From: an uncultured Prevotellaceae bacterium
Lineage (GTDB): Bacteria; Bacteroidota; Bacteroidia; Bacteroidales; Bacteroidaceae
Direction of reading: 5' to 3'
DNA: 64,000 bases
Assembly (NCBI GenBank): GCA_902776475.1
Contig: CACYQD010000007.1
Span: 50,553 to 114,552, forward strand
Of the stretch, positions 9,011-18,510 are shown one piece after another. Below the pieces are notes generated by a model that saw nothing but the letters and a program-made list of their open reading frames with translations, was not told where the DNA came from and made no database searches. A program made the position numbers and the translations under genes. The first letter of the stretch is position 1; each line of letters starts with the position of its first letter.

Positions 9011-9402
9011 AGTCTCTCACCTATTCTTAATAAAAGACTTTTCACCCGATGCGACACGTTGGCACTGTCGTGCAGTTGGTCATCCATCCAGATGAAAGCC
9101 ATGACAAGCGTCTGATCGCTCCTGAGCGACATCTTCTCATCGAGCAGGTGCTTGTGCCTGCGGTAGGATTCCCGTATCTGCCGCTTCACACGGTTGCGCT
9201 TCACGGCCCGTTTGAAACATTTCTTCGGCACGCTGACCAGAATCCTCACCGGTGCCTTGTCGTGACTGATAAGGCGATAGACGACCCTCAGTGGATAATA
9301 AGACATCGAGCGGCTTTCGCCGCCCCTGAAGAGAGATTCCACCAACGACCTGCCGGTGACCCGCTCCTCCTTTCCCAGTGCAAGGTTACCATTCGCCGGC
9401 AT
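9007..9402 (-). CDS. rnpA: Ribonuclease P protein component
   Basis: Protein cofactor of RNase P, which trims the 5' ends of tRNA precursors. The conserved RNA-binding segment is visible as [18 protein letters not shown], preceded by a VPKKCFKRA strand. At 131 residues it is normal. It lies 6 bp after hemD and overlaps yidD. Confidence 0.95.
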   Translation of the reverse strand: MPANGNLALGKEERVTGRSLVESLFRGGESRSMSYYPLRVVYRLISHDKAPVRILVSVPKKCFKRAVKRNRVKRQIRESYRRHKHLLDEKMSLRSDQTLVMAFIWMDDQLHDSANVSHRVKSLLLRIGERL

Positions 9403-9408
9403 GATGGA

Positions 9409-10155
9409 TCAACTGTTGTTCTTGAGGAAATCCCTCAGTGCCCCGGTCATGGAGGTGAACTCCGGCGTGGGAGCCTTGAGGTCGAGGCGCAGTCCCCGGT
9501 TGGCCACTTCCTTGGCGGTAGCAGGACCGAAGGCGCCGATTTTGATGTCACCCTGCTCAAAGTCAGGGAAATTCTTGGTGAGGGCATTCAGACCGGCAGG
9601 ACTGAAGAAGAGCAGCATGTCGTAGTCAAACTTCTCGACCTCCTCAGGTGTGAAGTCATCGCTCACGGTGCGGTACATGACGCACTCCTTGTGAATCAGT
9701 TTCTTGGAGTCGAGCATCTCCGTCAAGCTGTTGCTGTGGATGTCGCTCATCGGCACGAGATACTTCTCGGTCTTGTGCTTGACCATGAGGGGCACGACAT
9801 CATCAATTTTCCCGGTATTGCCGAAAAACACCTTGCGCTTCCGATACTGGACATATTTCTGGATATACAATGCGATGGTCTCCGTGACGCAGAAATATTT
9901 CATGGTCTCGGGGATGGTCACCCTCATTTCCTTGGCCAGGTTGAAGAAGTTGTCGATGGCATGGCGCGAGGTGAAGACCACAGCCGTGTAGTTGAGGATA
10001 TTCACCTTCTGCTGGCGAAACTCCTTGGCGGTCAGCCCTTCCACTTTAATAAAGGGACGGAAAACCAATTCCACATTGTATTCGCGAGCGATGTCGAAAT
10101 AAGGTGACTTCTCACTTGTCGGTCGGGGTTGCGAGACCAGGATCTTCTTTACCAT
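9409..10155 (-). CDS. hemD: Uroporphyrinogen-III synthase
   Basis: Cyclises hydroxymethylbilane to uroporphyrinogen III in tetrapyrrole synthesis. The 248-residue protein shows the two-lobed HemD pattern: N-terminal ILVSQPRP, VVFTSRHAIDNFF in lobe one, and the SPAGLNAL and IGAFGPATAKEV segments of lobe two. HemD sequences diverge widely, but this combination together with DUF4271 upstream is the standard Bacteroidales arrangement. Confidence 0.9.
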   Translation of the reverse strand: MVKKILVSQPRPTSEKSPYFDIAREYNVELVFRPFIKVEGLTAKEFRQQKVNILNYTAVVFTSRHAIDNFFNLAKEMRVTIPETMKYFCVTETIALYIQKYVQYRKRKVFFGNTGKIDDVVPLMVKHKTEKYLVPMSDIHSNSLTEMLDSKKLIHKECVMYRTVSDDFTPEEVEKFDYDMLLFFSPAGLNALTKNFPDFEQGDIKIGAFGPATAKEVANRGLRLDLKAPTPEFTSMTGALRDFLKNNS

Positions 10156-10162
10156 AAATGTC

Positions 10163-11119
10163 CTAAAAAATTATTTTCAGATTGTAGTTGAAAAATTCCA
10201 ATAAGCCGACCAAAACGGCCAAAGGTATCAATTCGAGCGCACAAAAGTACAAAAATATTTGCAAAAACGCCCCAAATCGCTGAAAAAAGATGAGATAACA
10301 CTTATAAAAAGTGAGAAATTTCACCAAAAATACTACGATCAAGACAAAAACCAAGGCATTTCCCATCGACAAATCACCAAAAATGAGGAGCAGGACGATG
10401 GGAGCGAGCGCCAACCCTTCCATGGCCGTGAGAAACAGGAGTGCCTTGTTCCATTGTTCAATTTTTTTCCTATCGAAGAAGACCCAGTTGACAAACTGGT
10501 ATACCGCCGCCTTGAGCAGGAAATAGCCACCGATAATGCCCAGGTCTATCGCCAACAAGCCATGTCGTGACAACAACGGCAAGCTGGCGGAGGAGGAGGC
10601 CATCGAATGGCTGAAATAGAACACGGCAAGCATCAGACAGGTGAACAACACGAGCAGGCCCTGGTTGCGCAGTTCCGCTGCGGTGTCGGGCACAGCGGTG
10701 GTTCGGGTGTTCTCAGCGAAGAAAAAGTTTTTCGACATCCTGACCACGAACTTCCCCGAGAAGGCGAGAGCCACGAGTGCCATGACCACACTGGCCATGA
10801 GCAGCGATGACATCAGGTTGTCGTGACCTGGCCTGTAGGGAGTGGGAACAGCCATCATGCCTGCCTTTACCCCTGGCCTGCAAGCCACGGGCAACGTATC
10901 GACATAGGTCACGGGATGGCCCAGACTGTCGATGGCCAACACGTCAGAAGGCCGCTCATAGCGCTGCCCTGGCAGTCCGAGCGTGTCAGGACGGTCACTA
11001 TAGCGGTTGTTCTCGCCCGGCCGGAAATACGCCTGCACGGCAGAGTCCTGTTGCCAGGGCGTGGCGCTGTCGGGCAGTTGCTGTAGGATCTGATATGTCG
11101 ATTTGGTGGGCAGGGGCAT
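10163..11119 (-). CDS. DUF4271 domain-containing membrane protein
   Basis: A 318-residue protein with a polar N-terminal region of about 105 residues and then about six hydrophobic helices. The membrane part matches the DUF4271 family that sits beside hemD in Bacteroidales. Function is unknown; location next to a heme gene is the only clue. Its ATG overlaps the metK stop codon (TAATG), so it is probably translationally coupled to metK. Confidence 0.8.
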   Translation of the reverse strand: MPLPTKSTYQILQQLPDSATPWQQDSAVQAYFRPGENNRYSDRPDTLGLPGQRYERPSDVLAIDSLGHPVTYVDTLPVACRPGVKAGMMAVPTPYRPGHDNLMSSLLMASVVMALVALAFSGKFVVRMSKNFFFAENTRTTAVPDTAAELRNQGLLVLFTCLMLAVFYFSHSMASSSASLPLLSRHGLLAIDLGIIGGYFLLKAAVYQFVNWVFFDRKKIEQWNKALLFLTAMEGLALAPIVLLLIFGDLSMGNALVFVLIVVFLVKFLTFYKCYLIFFQRFGAFLQIFLYFCALELIPLAVLVGLLEFFNYNLKIIF

Positions 11120-12381
11120 TACTGGATGTCAAATTCGCGGCGTAGGGTATCAACCATGTCCAGCTTCTCCCAGGTGAAGAGTTCCACGTCGATGGTCTTC
11201 GTCTCATGGTAGAAACTGGTGAACTGCTTCTTCACCACTTCATTGCGGCGCCCCATGTGTCCGTAGGCGGCTGTCTCGAGAAACATCGGCTGGCGCAGTT
11301 TGAGGCGTTTTTCGATGCCCTTCGGGGTGAGGGGGAAAAGCTGGCGGATACGTTCAGCCATCTCGCCATCGCTCAGTGCGACATGCGAGCGGCCGTAGGT
11401 GTTGACATAGACGCTCACGGGTTCTGCGATGCCGATGGCATAGCTGAGCTGGACAAGCACCTCGTCACACAAGCCGGCAGCCACCATGTTCTTGGCAATA
11501 TACCGCGCCATGTAGGCAGCGGAGCGGTCCACCTTGCTGGAGTCCTTTCCGGAGAAAGCGCCTCCACCATGTGCGCCCTTGCCGCCATAGGTGTCGACAA
11601 TGATCTTGCGCCCAGTCAGTCCGGTGTCGCCATGAGGTCCGCCGATGACGAATTTGCCTGTCGGGTTGACGTAATAGATGATCTTGTCGTCAAAGAGGTT
11701 GAGAACTTTCTCACTCTTGATCTTCGATTTCACCCGTGGCATGAGGATATTGACCACATCGTTGTGGATGGTGTCGAGCATGCGCTTGTCGTCAGGGTCG
11801 AAATCATCGTGCTGGGTGGAGACCACGATGGTATGGATTCGCAGGGGGATATTGTCGTCGGAATACTCCACGGTCACCTGACTCTTGGAGTCGGGACGGA
11901 GATAGGTCATCACCTTCCCCTCACGGCGGATCTCAGCCAAAGTGGACATGATGAGGTGTGCGAGGTCGAGCGAGACCGGCATGTAGTTCTCGGTCTCATT
12001 GGTCGCATAGCCGAACATCATACCCTGGTCGCCGGCTCCCTGCCGGTCTTCCTCCTCCCGGTCAACGCCCTGGTTGATGTCGGCGCTCTGCTCGTGGATG
12101 GACGACATGATGCCGCAGGAGTTGCCATCAAACTGGTATTCTGACTTGGTGTAGCCGATTTTGTTGATGGTCTTGCGGGCTATGGTCTGCAGGTCGATAT
12201 AAGCCTCGGAGTGCACCTCTCCCATGATCACCACCTGTCCGGTGGTAACGAAGGTTTCAATAGCGCAACGCGCCTTGTCGTCATACGCCAGAAACTGGTC
12301 GAGCAGTGCGTCGGATATCTGGTCGGACACCTTATCGGGATGTCCCTCTGATACGGATTCTGATGTGAATAGATATGACAT
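11119..12381 (-). CDS. metK: S-adenosylmethionine synthetase
   Basis: Makes S-adenosylmethionine from methionine and ATP in the cytoplasm. Seen: SEGHPDKVSDQISDALLD at the N-terminus, the GAGDQGMMFGYA motif and the P-loop-like GGGAFSGKDSSKVDRSAAY. At 420 residues it is the longer Bacteroidales form. It heads the minus-strand run to tyrS. Its promoter region is tandemly repeated (12409-12573), and a 16-bp palindrome covers the start codon. Confidence 0.97.
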   Translation of the reverse strand: MSYLFTSESVSEGHPDKVSDQISDALLDQFLAYDDKARCAIETFVTTGQVVIMGEVHSEAYIDLQTIARKTINKIGYTKSEYQFDGNSCGIMSSIHEQSADINQGVDREEEDRQGAGDQGMMFGYATNETENYMPVSLDLAHLIMSTLAEIRREGKVMTYLRPDSKSQVTVEYSDDNIPLRIHTIVVSTQHDDFDPDDKRMLDTIHNDVVNILMPRVKSKIKSEKVLNLFDDKIIYYVNPTGKFVIGGPHGDTGLTGRKIIVDTYGGKGAHGGGAFSGKDSSKVDRSAAYMARYIAKNMVAAGLCDEVLVQLSYAIGIAEPVSVYVNTYGRSHVALSDGEMAERIRQLFPLTPKGIEKRLKLRQPMFLETAAYGHMGRRNEVVKKQFTSFYHETKTIDVELFTWEKLDMVDTLRREFDIQ

Positions 12382-12393
12382 AATATATTATGT
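12378..12393. other. Palindrome over the metK start codon
   Basis: ACATAATATATTATGT is a perfect 16-bp palindrome containing the metK ATG. In the mRNA it could fold over the initiation region, or as DNA it could bind a dimeric protein. AT-rich palindromes also arise by chance. Confidence 0.4.
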
Positions 12394-12408
12394 TATGGTT
12401 TGGGGGTG

Positions 12409-12573
12409 CAAAGTTAGTGCAAATCGAACGTAGAACAAAATGAATTCATTCATTTTTTTACTGAGATGCAGCCTAACTTATACAAAGTTAGTGCAAATCG
12501 AACGTAGAACAAAATGAATTCATTCATTTTTTTACTGAGATGCAGCCTAACTTATACAAAGTTAGTGCAAATC
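12409..12573 (-). promoter_or_regulatory. Tandemly repeated metK promoter (two 74-bp copies plus a 17-bp stub)
   Basis: Copies at 12409-12482 and 12483-12556 are identical; 12557-12573 repeats only the first 17 bp. On the minus strand each full copy holds TTTG (12436-12439 and 12510-12513), a 19-bp spacer and TAACTTTG (12409-12416 and 12483-12490), a complete Bacteroidetes promoter. The stub keeps only a third TAACTTTG. A perfect palindrome AATGAATTCATT (12439-12450, 12513-12524) abuts each -33 element. The proximal promoter gives a leader of about 20 nt. Confidence 0.85.
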
Positions 12574-12672
12574 TATTTGTTTTCATCGAATCATGCCCGG
12601 CCGACACAAGCCCGTGGACATCCACGAAGGTCTTTTTTTGCCTTTTTTTGCCCTATATATCAAATAAATGAT

Positions 12673-12680
12673 TAATTTTG
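12673..12680 (+). promoter_or_regulatory. -7 element of the pectate lyase gene
   Basis: TAATTTTG with a TTTG about 22 bp upstream (end of the T-rich run near 12650). The spacing is slightly long for the consensus. It leaves a leader of about 60 nt before the ATG at 12745. Confidence 0.5.
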
Positions 12681-12744
12681 CCGCGAAAACCAGAGCTTTG
12701 CTCCGCTACTAAAACAAACCTATCCTAATTTCAACCAAAATCCG

Positions 12745-15519
12745 ATGCTCAAAAAATGTCTTTTCTTCCTCATGGCCTGTGCAGTCAGCACATCCATGAA
12801 AGGGCAGGAACCTTATTTCATCCAGACCTTCGAAGACTCCATTCCCTCACAGGAGGACGTCAAACAACCCCTTGCCTTTTTCATTGAGGGCCAGGGAGAA
12901 TGGATCTTCTACAACTGTTTCAAAGGTACGAACACCAAATACATCAAAGACGGGTCGGCCGGTGACCTCCGCATGGTGAAAAACGGGCTTAACGGACCCG
13001 GCGACTCCTATGTCGTCACCCCCGTCTTCGACAAGGGCGTCAAGAAAATCACGTTTGATGAAGGACGCACCAACAAATACATCGATGTGGCCGTCTCCAA
13101 AGATGGGGGCCTGACCTGGACCAACATCTACCAGTTTAACAAAAACACGAAGGAGCACAACACCGTCGAGGTCAACGACATCGAGGTCAACCGCGTAAGA
13201 CTTTCCAATTACAACACCAAAAACGACTGCGACGTGGACAACCTGGCCGTCTATCCCGAAGCCACCGGCATCCCCGCCACCGTCATCACAGGGGAAGTCT
13301 CCGACGTGACCAAGACCACCGCCCGAGTCAGCGGTCAACTGACCGATGGCGGCGATCAGGAAATGCTGCACTTCGGCATCTGCTGGAACTACACCGGAGA
13401 GCCCTCCTACACCGAGCACCCCGTACAGGCCCACAACGACCAATTCACCGTCAGCCTCGAAGACCTCATCGCCAGCCGCAAGGTCTATTACCGGGCCTAT
13501 GCCTTCACACGGGCCGGCGTGTCGTATGGGGAGACCCGGTCTTTTGAGACCGCGGCAGCCACACCTGCCATCATCCAGACCAAAGAGATCACCATCGACC
13601 GCCACGGCTACTACATCAGCGGTGGACAGGTGACCGACGACGGTGGACTTCCCATCCAGCAACTGGGCATCCTCTTCGCCACCACGCCTGACGTCAGCAC
13701 CGACAACGGCACCATGGTGTCCTCCTCGTCTATCACCGACAATTTCACGGTGAAACTGCCGTTGGAAAGCCACACCACGTATTACTACCGTGCCTATGGC
13801 TTGACCGAGATGGGCATCAGCTATGGTCAGGAACTGACCTACACCACCGGCGAGGTGGTGCCCCCCTCCTTCACCGGAAACATCATCTGGTGCTCACCCG
13901 ACGGCAAGGACAACACCGCCAACGGGTCGGAGGAAGCCCCCTTCTATTCCCTGCAGAAAGCCGTGGATATCGTGGAACCCGGCGACACCATCTACATGAA
14001 AGCCGGCACCTATGTCTATGACGCCCGCATCAACATCAACACCTGTGCCACGGAGGAGAAGCCCATCGCCCTCTATGCCTATGGCGGGCGTGCCATCCTC
14101 GATTTCAGCGCCATGCCCTATCACAAACATTCCGACAACCCCTACCAAGGCATACGGCTGTGCGGTTCCTACTGGCATTTCTACCGTATCGACATCACCA
14201 ACGCTTCTGACAACGGACTGCTCATTGAGCGCAACAAGCCCACTGGTGGATCAAACACCGACGTGCTCAATGCCACCGAACAAGCCCATGACAACATCAT
14301 CGAGGAGTGCAACTTCTACCGCAACGGCGACACCGGACTGCAGATGAAAAACCTCGCATCCTTCAACTATGTCATCAACTGCGACTCCTACCTCAACTGC
14401 GACGAGGACCAAGGCGACGCCGACGGTTTCGCACCCAAACTCTCTGTCGGCGACGGCAATTATTTCTACGGGTGCCGCGCCTGGGCGAACTCCGACGACG
14501 GATGGGATGTGTTCTTCAAAAAAGAAGGCGGCTTCACCGACAACGTGAGCATCATTATCGAAAACAGCATCGCCTATAAGAACGGATTCCTCTCGCTGGA
14601 TCAAATCGCTCCCGACGGCAATGGCAACGGGTTCAAGATGGGTTCCAACCAAGGTGCCATGAATGTCTATCTCAACCGTTGTCTGGCAGTGTGCAACAAA
14701 GCCAAAGGCTTCGACCAAAACCACAACGCCGGCGACATCATCATGAACAACTGCACCGGCATGACGCTGAAATCCATCAGCGACAAGACCTATTCCTACC
14801 GCATCTACGAGGAAATCGCCTCTGGACACACCATCCGACTCACCAACTGCATCGCCATCAACGACAATGCCGCCACCAACAAGGTGGACAAGGAGACCGG
14901 CCAGTACAAAGAAGGGGAAGACGGGAAATACGGTGAATACGGACGTTTCGAGATCGACTCCACCCTCGTCGGCATGGAGATACACACCTGTGAGTTCCAG
15001 GCCGCCGACCCGACGCAGTTTGTCGACATCACCAACCACGAGGAACTCATCGCCGAGCGCACCGCCGACGGACAACTGCCACCGACAACCTTCGCCCATC
15101 TCAAAGAAGGATCCTTCCTCATCGACTGCGGCACCCTCGTTGACTCCACCGTCTATCGGGGCATCCCCGTAGCAGGCATCGCTTATCAAGGCGCTTTGCC
15201 CGACCTGGGCGCTTATGAGAGCGATTATGGGGCAGAATCAGCTGTCCATGACCTCCCATCCATGGGAAAAGGACAGATGCGCCTGATGCAGACCCAGAGC
15301 GGTCTGGCCATCGTGACAATTGATACCCCCACTCCACCCCACCATGCCATCGTCTGTGTCTATGACACGGCTGGCCGTCTCATCTGCCAATCGCACTTCA
15401 CGGGGAGGACAACCACCGTCCTTCCACATTACCAAGGCATGGCCGTCATCACGGTGATGACATCTGACGGCATCACCACAAGTCACATAGGCACCCAAAA
15501 GATCGTCCTCAAAAAATAA
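12745..15519 (+). CDS. Secreted pectate lyase, polysaccharide lyase family 9, with Fn3-like domains
   Basis: Predicted extracytoplasmic lyase cleaving polygalacturonate by beta-elimination. Order: signal peptide 1-20; beta-rich region to about 175; two Fn3-like repeats (about 180-270 and 275-370, each with a YYRAYAxT strand); parallel beta-helix from about 378 (IIWCSPDGKDNTANG) to about 730. The PL9 calcium/active-site segments are present: DADGFAPKL near 557, WANSDDGWD near 579 and NGNGFKMG near 626, whose Lys would be the catalytic base by analogy with Pel9A. The last 80 residues resemble a type IX secretion sorting tail, ending KIVLKK. With kduI/kduD it suggests pectin use. The exact pectin substrate is inferred. 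Confidence 0.85.
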   Translation: MLKKCLFFLMACAVSTSMKGQEPYFIQTFEDSIPSQEDVKQPLAFFIEGQGEWIFYNCFKGTNTKYIKDGSAGDLRMVKNGLNGPGDSYVVTPVFDKGVKKITFDEGRTNKYIDVAVSKDGGLTWTNIYQFNKNTKEHNTVEVNDIEVNRVRLSNYNTKNDCDVDNLAVYPEATGIPATVITGEVSDVTKTTARVSGQLTDGGDQEMLHFGICWNYTGEPSYTEHPVQAHNDQFTVSLEDLIASRKVYYRAYAFTRAGVSYGETRSFETAAATPAIIQTKEITIDRHGYYISGGQVTDDGGLPIQQLGILFATTPDVSTDNGTMVSSSSITDNFTVKLPLESHTTYYYRAYGLTEMGISYGQELTYTTGEVVPPSFTGNIIWCSPDGKDNTANGSEEAPFYSLQKAVDIVEPGDTIYMKAGTYVYDARININTCATEEKPIALYAYGGRAILDFSAMPYHKHSDNPYQGIRLCGSYWHFYRIDITNASDNGLLIERNKPTGGSNTDVLNATEQAHDNIIEECNFYRNGDTGLQMKNLASFNYVINCDSYLNCDEDQGDADGFAPKLSVGDGNYFYGCRAWANSDDGWDVFFKKEGGFTDNVSIIIENSIAYKNGFLSLDQIAPDGNGNGFKMGSNQGAMNVYLNRCLAVCNKAKGFDQNHNAGDIIMNNCTGMTLKSISDKTYSYRIYEEIASGHTIRLTNCIAINDNAATNKVDKETGQYKEGEDGKYGEYGRFEIDSTLVGMEIHTCEFQAADPTQFVDITNHEELIAERTADGQLPPTTFAHLKEGSFLIDCGTLVDSTVYRGIPVAGIAYQGALPDLGAYESDYGAESAVHDLPSMGKGQMRLMQTQSGLAIVTIDTPTPPHHAIVCVYDTAGRLICQSHFTGRTTTVLPHYQGMAVITVMTSDGITTSHIGTQKIVLKK

Positions 15520-15541
15520 AACGAGCCTCAGTGCCTCTGGT

Positions 15542-15592
15542 GCTCCCTGGACCGGCAAGGGACTACATCCGGGTTACCTCCTGCCTCAAATC
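15542..15592 (+). pseudogene. Fragment of a second GH3 gene
   Basis: Seventeen codons read APWTGKGLHPGYLLPQI, matching 12 of 17 residues of [17 protein letters not shown] in the intact GH3 gene at about 16819-16869; 19 nt are identical at the DNA level. No flanking GH3 sequence can be aligned. It lies 22 bp after the pectate lyase stop and looks like the last recognisable piece of a deleted paralogue. Confidence 0.6.
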
Positions 15593-15600
15593 CATCCAGA

Positions 15601-15634
15601 CTTCCCCTCCCCTCGCGGGTCTCAGGAGGGGAAG
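15601..15634. repeat. Palindromic CCCCTCC/GGAGGGG element
   Basis: Perfect 10-bp inverted repeat CTTCCCCTCC/GGAGGGGAAG with a 14-nt loop, of the same character as the CCCTCTCC palindromes at 18641-18870, 19532-19682, 49195-49222 and 53440-53674. It could end transcription from the lyase gene. Between 15635 and 15778 I see only a run of nine G (15662-15670) and nothing else recognisable. Confidence 0.6.
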
Positions 15635-15779
15635 CACCTTGGGGGGAGAGAACGAAAAAATGGGGGGGGGGAAGGCTTGCCTGATAGCTGGATCTTTGAT
15701 CCATCCATTAGGACTCAAACCCTATTCGAATAGTTCTGTTTCCCGCATTCATAGAACACGAGCGAGAGAATTAGAAAAT

Positions 15780-15916
15780 AAGTTACTCCGGAAAAGCACA
15801 AATAAATTTGGCTTTTCACTCGACTTTCCGTAACTTTGCTGCTTGGAGCGAAGTTACTCCGGCTCGGAAAAGCTCAAATAAATTTGGCTTTTCACTCGAC
15901 TTTCCGTAACTTTGCT
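15780..15916 (+). promoter_or_regulatory. Duplicated promoter upstream of the GH3 gene
   Basis: Two near-identical copies, 15780-15840 and 15851-15916, each with TTTG (15807-15810; 15883-15886), a 20-bp spacer and TAACTTTG (15831-15838; 15907-15914). The second copy differs by a 5-nt insertion after CTCCGG and one substitution. Both read toward the GH3 gene; the proximal one gives a leader of about 35 nt. Confidence 0.8.
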
Positions 15917-15954
15917 TCCGAAATGTGCTTGAAAAACTCAAAATAACGCGAAAT

Positions 15955-18435
15955 ATGTTAAGGAAAAGCTTATTGACCATCCTGTTGGTCTGCGGCGCCA
16001 CTGCAGCGTCAGCACAAAACAGCAAGCCCGCCATCCCACGCGATGCGGCATTGGAGGCAAAAATCGAGGAGACCCTCTCGAAAATGACCCTCGACGAGAA
16101 AATCGGACAGATGCTCGAACTCAACCTCGACGTCTTAGGGAAGATGACCGTAGAGAACGCCAAAGTGGACCGGGAGAAATTGAGGTCGGCCCTCACCCAG
16201 TTCGGCGCGCCCAAGGCGGAGATTGAGAAACTGCTGAAGATGAAAGACGCTGAAATCATCGACAAGGTGGGCGCCTACCCCATCGACATCTATCAGGGCG
16301 ACGTAAAGCGCGTCTGGCAACTCAACGAGACGATGCTCGACACCCTGATCTCAAAATACAAGGTGGGATCCATCCTGAACGCACCTGGCTCGCGGGCACC
16401 CTCCCTCGAACAATGGCAGAAATGGATTCAGATCATCCAGAAAAAGTCGATGAAGCACATCGGGATTCCCGACATATACGGTCTAGACCACAACCACGGC
16501 GTGACGTATGTTCAGGGCGGTACGCTCTTCCCACAGCCCATCAACCTCGGGGCTTCGTTCAACACCGAACTGGCCCGCATCGGTGCTGAGATCACTGCTT
16601 ACGAGAGCCGCGCCGCCAACTGTCCGTGGGTGTACAACCCCGTGGTTGACCTCGGCCGCGACCCCCGCTGGCCCCGCATCTGGGAGAGTTTCGGCGAGGA
16701 TGCCATCGTCAACGCCCGTATGGTGGAGGCCGAGATCAAAGGCTATCAGGGCGATGACCCCAACCACATCGACAAATACCATGTGGGCACCAGCACGAAG
16801 CACTATTTCGCCTACGGCGCTCCCTGGACCGGCAAGGACCGTACCCCAGCCTACCTCCCACCGCAAATCCTCCGCGAGAAGTATTTCGAGCCCTTCAAGG
16901 CCGCTGCCCTCGCCGGTACGCTGACGATGATGGTCAACTCTGCCAGCATCAACAGCGTGCCCGTGCATGCCAGTTACGAATACCTCACCCAGTGGTTGAA
17001 GAAAGACCTCAACTGGGACGGCATGCTCGTCACCGACTGGGCCGACATCAACAACCTCTACACACGCGAGAAAGTAGCCAAGGACAAGAAAGACGCCATC
17101 CGACTGGCCATCAACGCCGGCATCGACATGTCGATGGACCCCTACAACGTGGATTTCTGCATCCTGCTCAAAGAACTGGTGGAAGAGGGCAAGGTGCCCA
17201 TGACACGCATCGACGATGCCGTGCGCCGCATCCTGCGCGTGAAATACCGCCTCAACCTCTTCGCTGAACCCAACACGGGTGGCAAGGGATATGAGAAGTT
17301 CGGCAGCGACGAATTCGCCGAGAAATCCCTCCGCGCCGCCGAGGAAAGCGAGGTGCTGCTGAAAAACGAGGGCAACATCCTGCCACTCGCCCCTGGCAAG
17401 AAAATCCTGCTCACAGGACCCAATGCCAACCAGATGCGCTGTCTGCACGGCGGATGGAGCTATACCTGGCAGGGCAGCAATGCTGAAGACCTCGCAGAGA
17501 AATACAACACCATCTACGAAGCACTCTGCAACAAATATGGCAAGGAGAACATCATCCTCGAACAAGGTGTCACCTACAATGAGAAGGGCGCTTACTACGA
17601 TGAGAACGAACCGCAGATACAGAAAGCCGTTGACGCCGCCAAAGGCGCTGACATCATTATCGCCTGCATCGGCGAGAACTCCTACACCGAGACTCCGGGC
17701 AACCTCACTGACCTCTGGCTTTCTGGCAATCAGCGTGAACTGGTGAAGCAACTGGCTCAAACGGGCAAGCCCATCATCCTCGTGCTCAACGAAGGACGGC
17801 CGCGACTGATCGCCGACATCGAACCGCTGGCAAAAGCTGTCGTGGATATCCTCATCCCCGGCAACTACGGTGCTGACGCACTGGCCAACCTCCTCGCCGG
17901 CGATGTCAACTTCTCGGCCAAACTCCCCTATACCTATCCCCGTGAGATCAACTCCCTCAACACTTATGACTATAAAGTGAGCGAGGAGGTGGGCACCATG
18001 TCCGGAGCCTACAACTATGACGCAAAAGTCTCTCTGCAGTGGCCCTTCGGCTACGGACTGAGCTACACCATCTTCGAATACAGCAACCTGAGGGTTGACA
18101 AGACCTCCTTCACAGCCAACGACATGCTCACCGTGAGCGTCGATGTGAAGAACACAGGCAACCGGGTCGGCAAGGAAGCCGTCCTGCTCTACAGCAGCGA
18201 CTTGCTGGCATCCATCGTTCCCGACAACAAGCGGTTGCGCAACTTCACAAAAATCGAACTGCAAGCCGGTGAACAGAAGACCGTCACCTTCCAGTTGCCA
18301 GCCAAAGACCTCGCCTTCGTCGGCGCCGATGGCAAATGGATACTCGAAGAGGGTGACTTCACATTGAAAGTGGGCAATCAGACTGTGGGCATCACCTGCA
18401 CCCAGACCAAGAAATGGGAGACGCCCAACATCTAA
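15955..18435 (+). CDS. Secreted glycoside hydrolase family 3 (beta-glucosidase-like)
   Basis: Exo-acting glycosidase of 826 residues. Order: signal peptide ([20 protein letters not shown]), GH3 N-terminal barrel with the nucleophile motif LVTDWAD (Asp at about 361), GH3 C-terminal sandwich ([14 protein letters not shown] through [12 protein letters not shown]), then a C-terminal Fn3-like domain ([20 protein letters not shown]). The start at 15955 gives a clean signal peptide; a GTG at 15925 would add ten residues before it. Family members cleave beta-glucosides or beta-xylosides; sequence alone does not fix which. It likely works in the periplasm on oligosaccharides. Confidence 0.92.
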   Translation: MLRKSLLTILLVCGATAASAQNSKPAIPRDAALEAKIEETLSKMTLDEKIGQMLELNLDVLGKMTVENAKVDREKLRSALTQFGAPKAEIEKLLKMKDAEIIDKVGAYPIDIYQGDVKRVWQLNETMLDTLISKYKVGSILNAPGSRAPSLEQWQKWIQIIQKKSMKHIGIPDIYGLDHNHGVTYVQGGTLFPQPINLGASFNTELARIGAEITAYESRAANCPWVYNPVVDLGRDPRWPRIWESFGEDAIVNARMVEAEIKGYQGDDPNHIDKYHVGTSTKHYFAYGAPWTGKDRTPAYLPPQILREKYFEPFKAAALAGTLTMMVNSASINSVPVHASYEYLTQWLKKDLNWDGMLVTDWADINNLYTREKVAKDKKDAIRLAINAGIDMSMDPYNVDFCILLKELVEEGKVPMTRIDDAVRRILRVKYRLNLFAEPNTGGKGYEKFGSDEFAEKSLRAAEESEVLLKNEGNILPLAPGKKILLTGPNANQMRCLHGGWSYTWQGSNAEDLAEKYNTIYEALCNKYGKENIILEQGVTYNEKGAYYDENEPQIQKAVDAAKGADIIIACIGENSYTETPGNLTDLWLSGNQRELVKQLAQTGKPIILVLNEGRPRLIADIEPLAKAVVDILIPGNYGADALANLLAGDVNFSAKLPYTYPREINSLNTYDYKVSEEVGTMSGAYNYDAKVSLQWPFGYGLSYTIFEYSNLRVDKTSFTANDMLTVSVDVKNTGNRVGKEAVLLYSSDLLASIVPDNKRLRNFTKIELQAGEQKTVTFQLPAKDLAFVGADGKWILEEGDFTLKVGNQTVGITCTQTKKWETPNI

Positions 18436-18469
18436 GGTACTCTGTGGCGGCAAAAATCTTCGTTTTTAT

Positions 18470-18500
18470 TTTGCATTCCGCATGAGTTTCATTACCTTTG
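18470..18500 (+). promoter_or_regulatory. tRNA-Arg promoter
   Basis: TTTG (18470-18473), 19-bp spacer, TACCTTTG (18493-18500), placing the start of transcription just before the mature tRNA 5' end at 18511. Confidence 0.7.
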
Positions 18501-18510
18501 CATCCGCTTT

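Noticed and set aside
12382-12430. SAM riboswitch before metK
   Set aside because: The leader from the proximal promoter is only about 20 nt, too short, and no riboswitch-like stems are present.
12605-12660. GTGGACATCCAC hairpin with T run as a terminator before PL9
   Set aside because: No plus-strand gene precedes it, the stem is only about four to five pairs, and the T run also forms part of the PL9 promoter region.
15662-15670. Run of nine G as a phase-variation tract
   Set aside because: It lies in no reading frame and not between promoter boxes; probably neutral.
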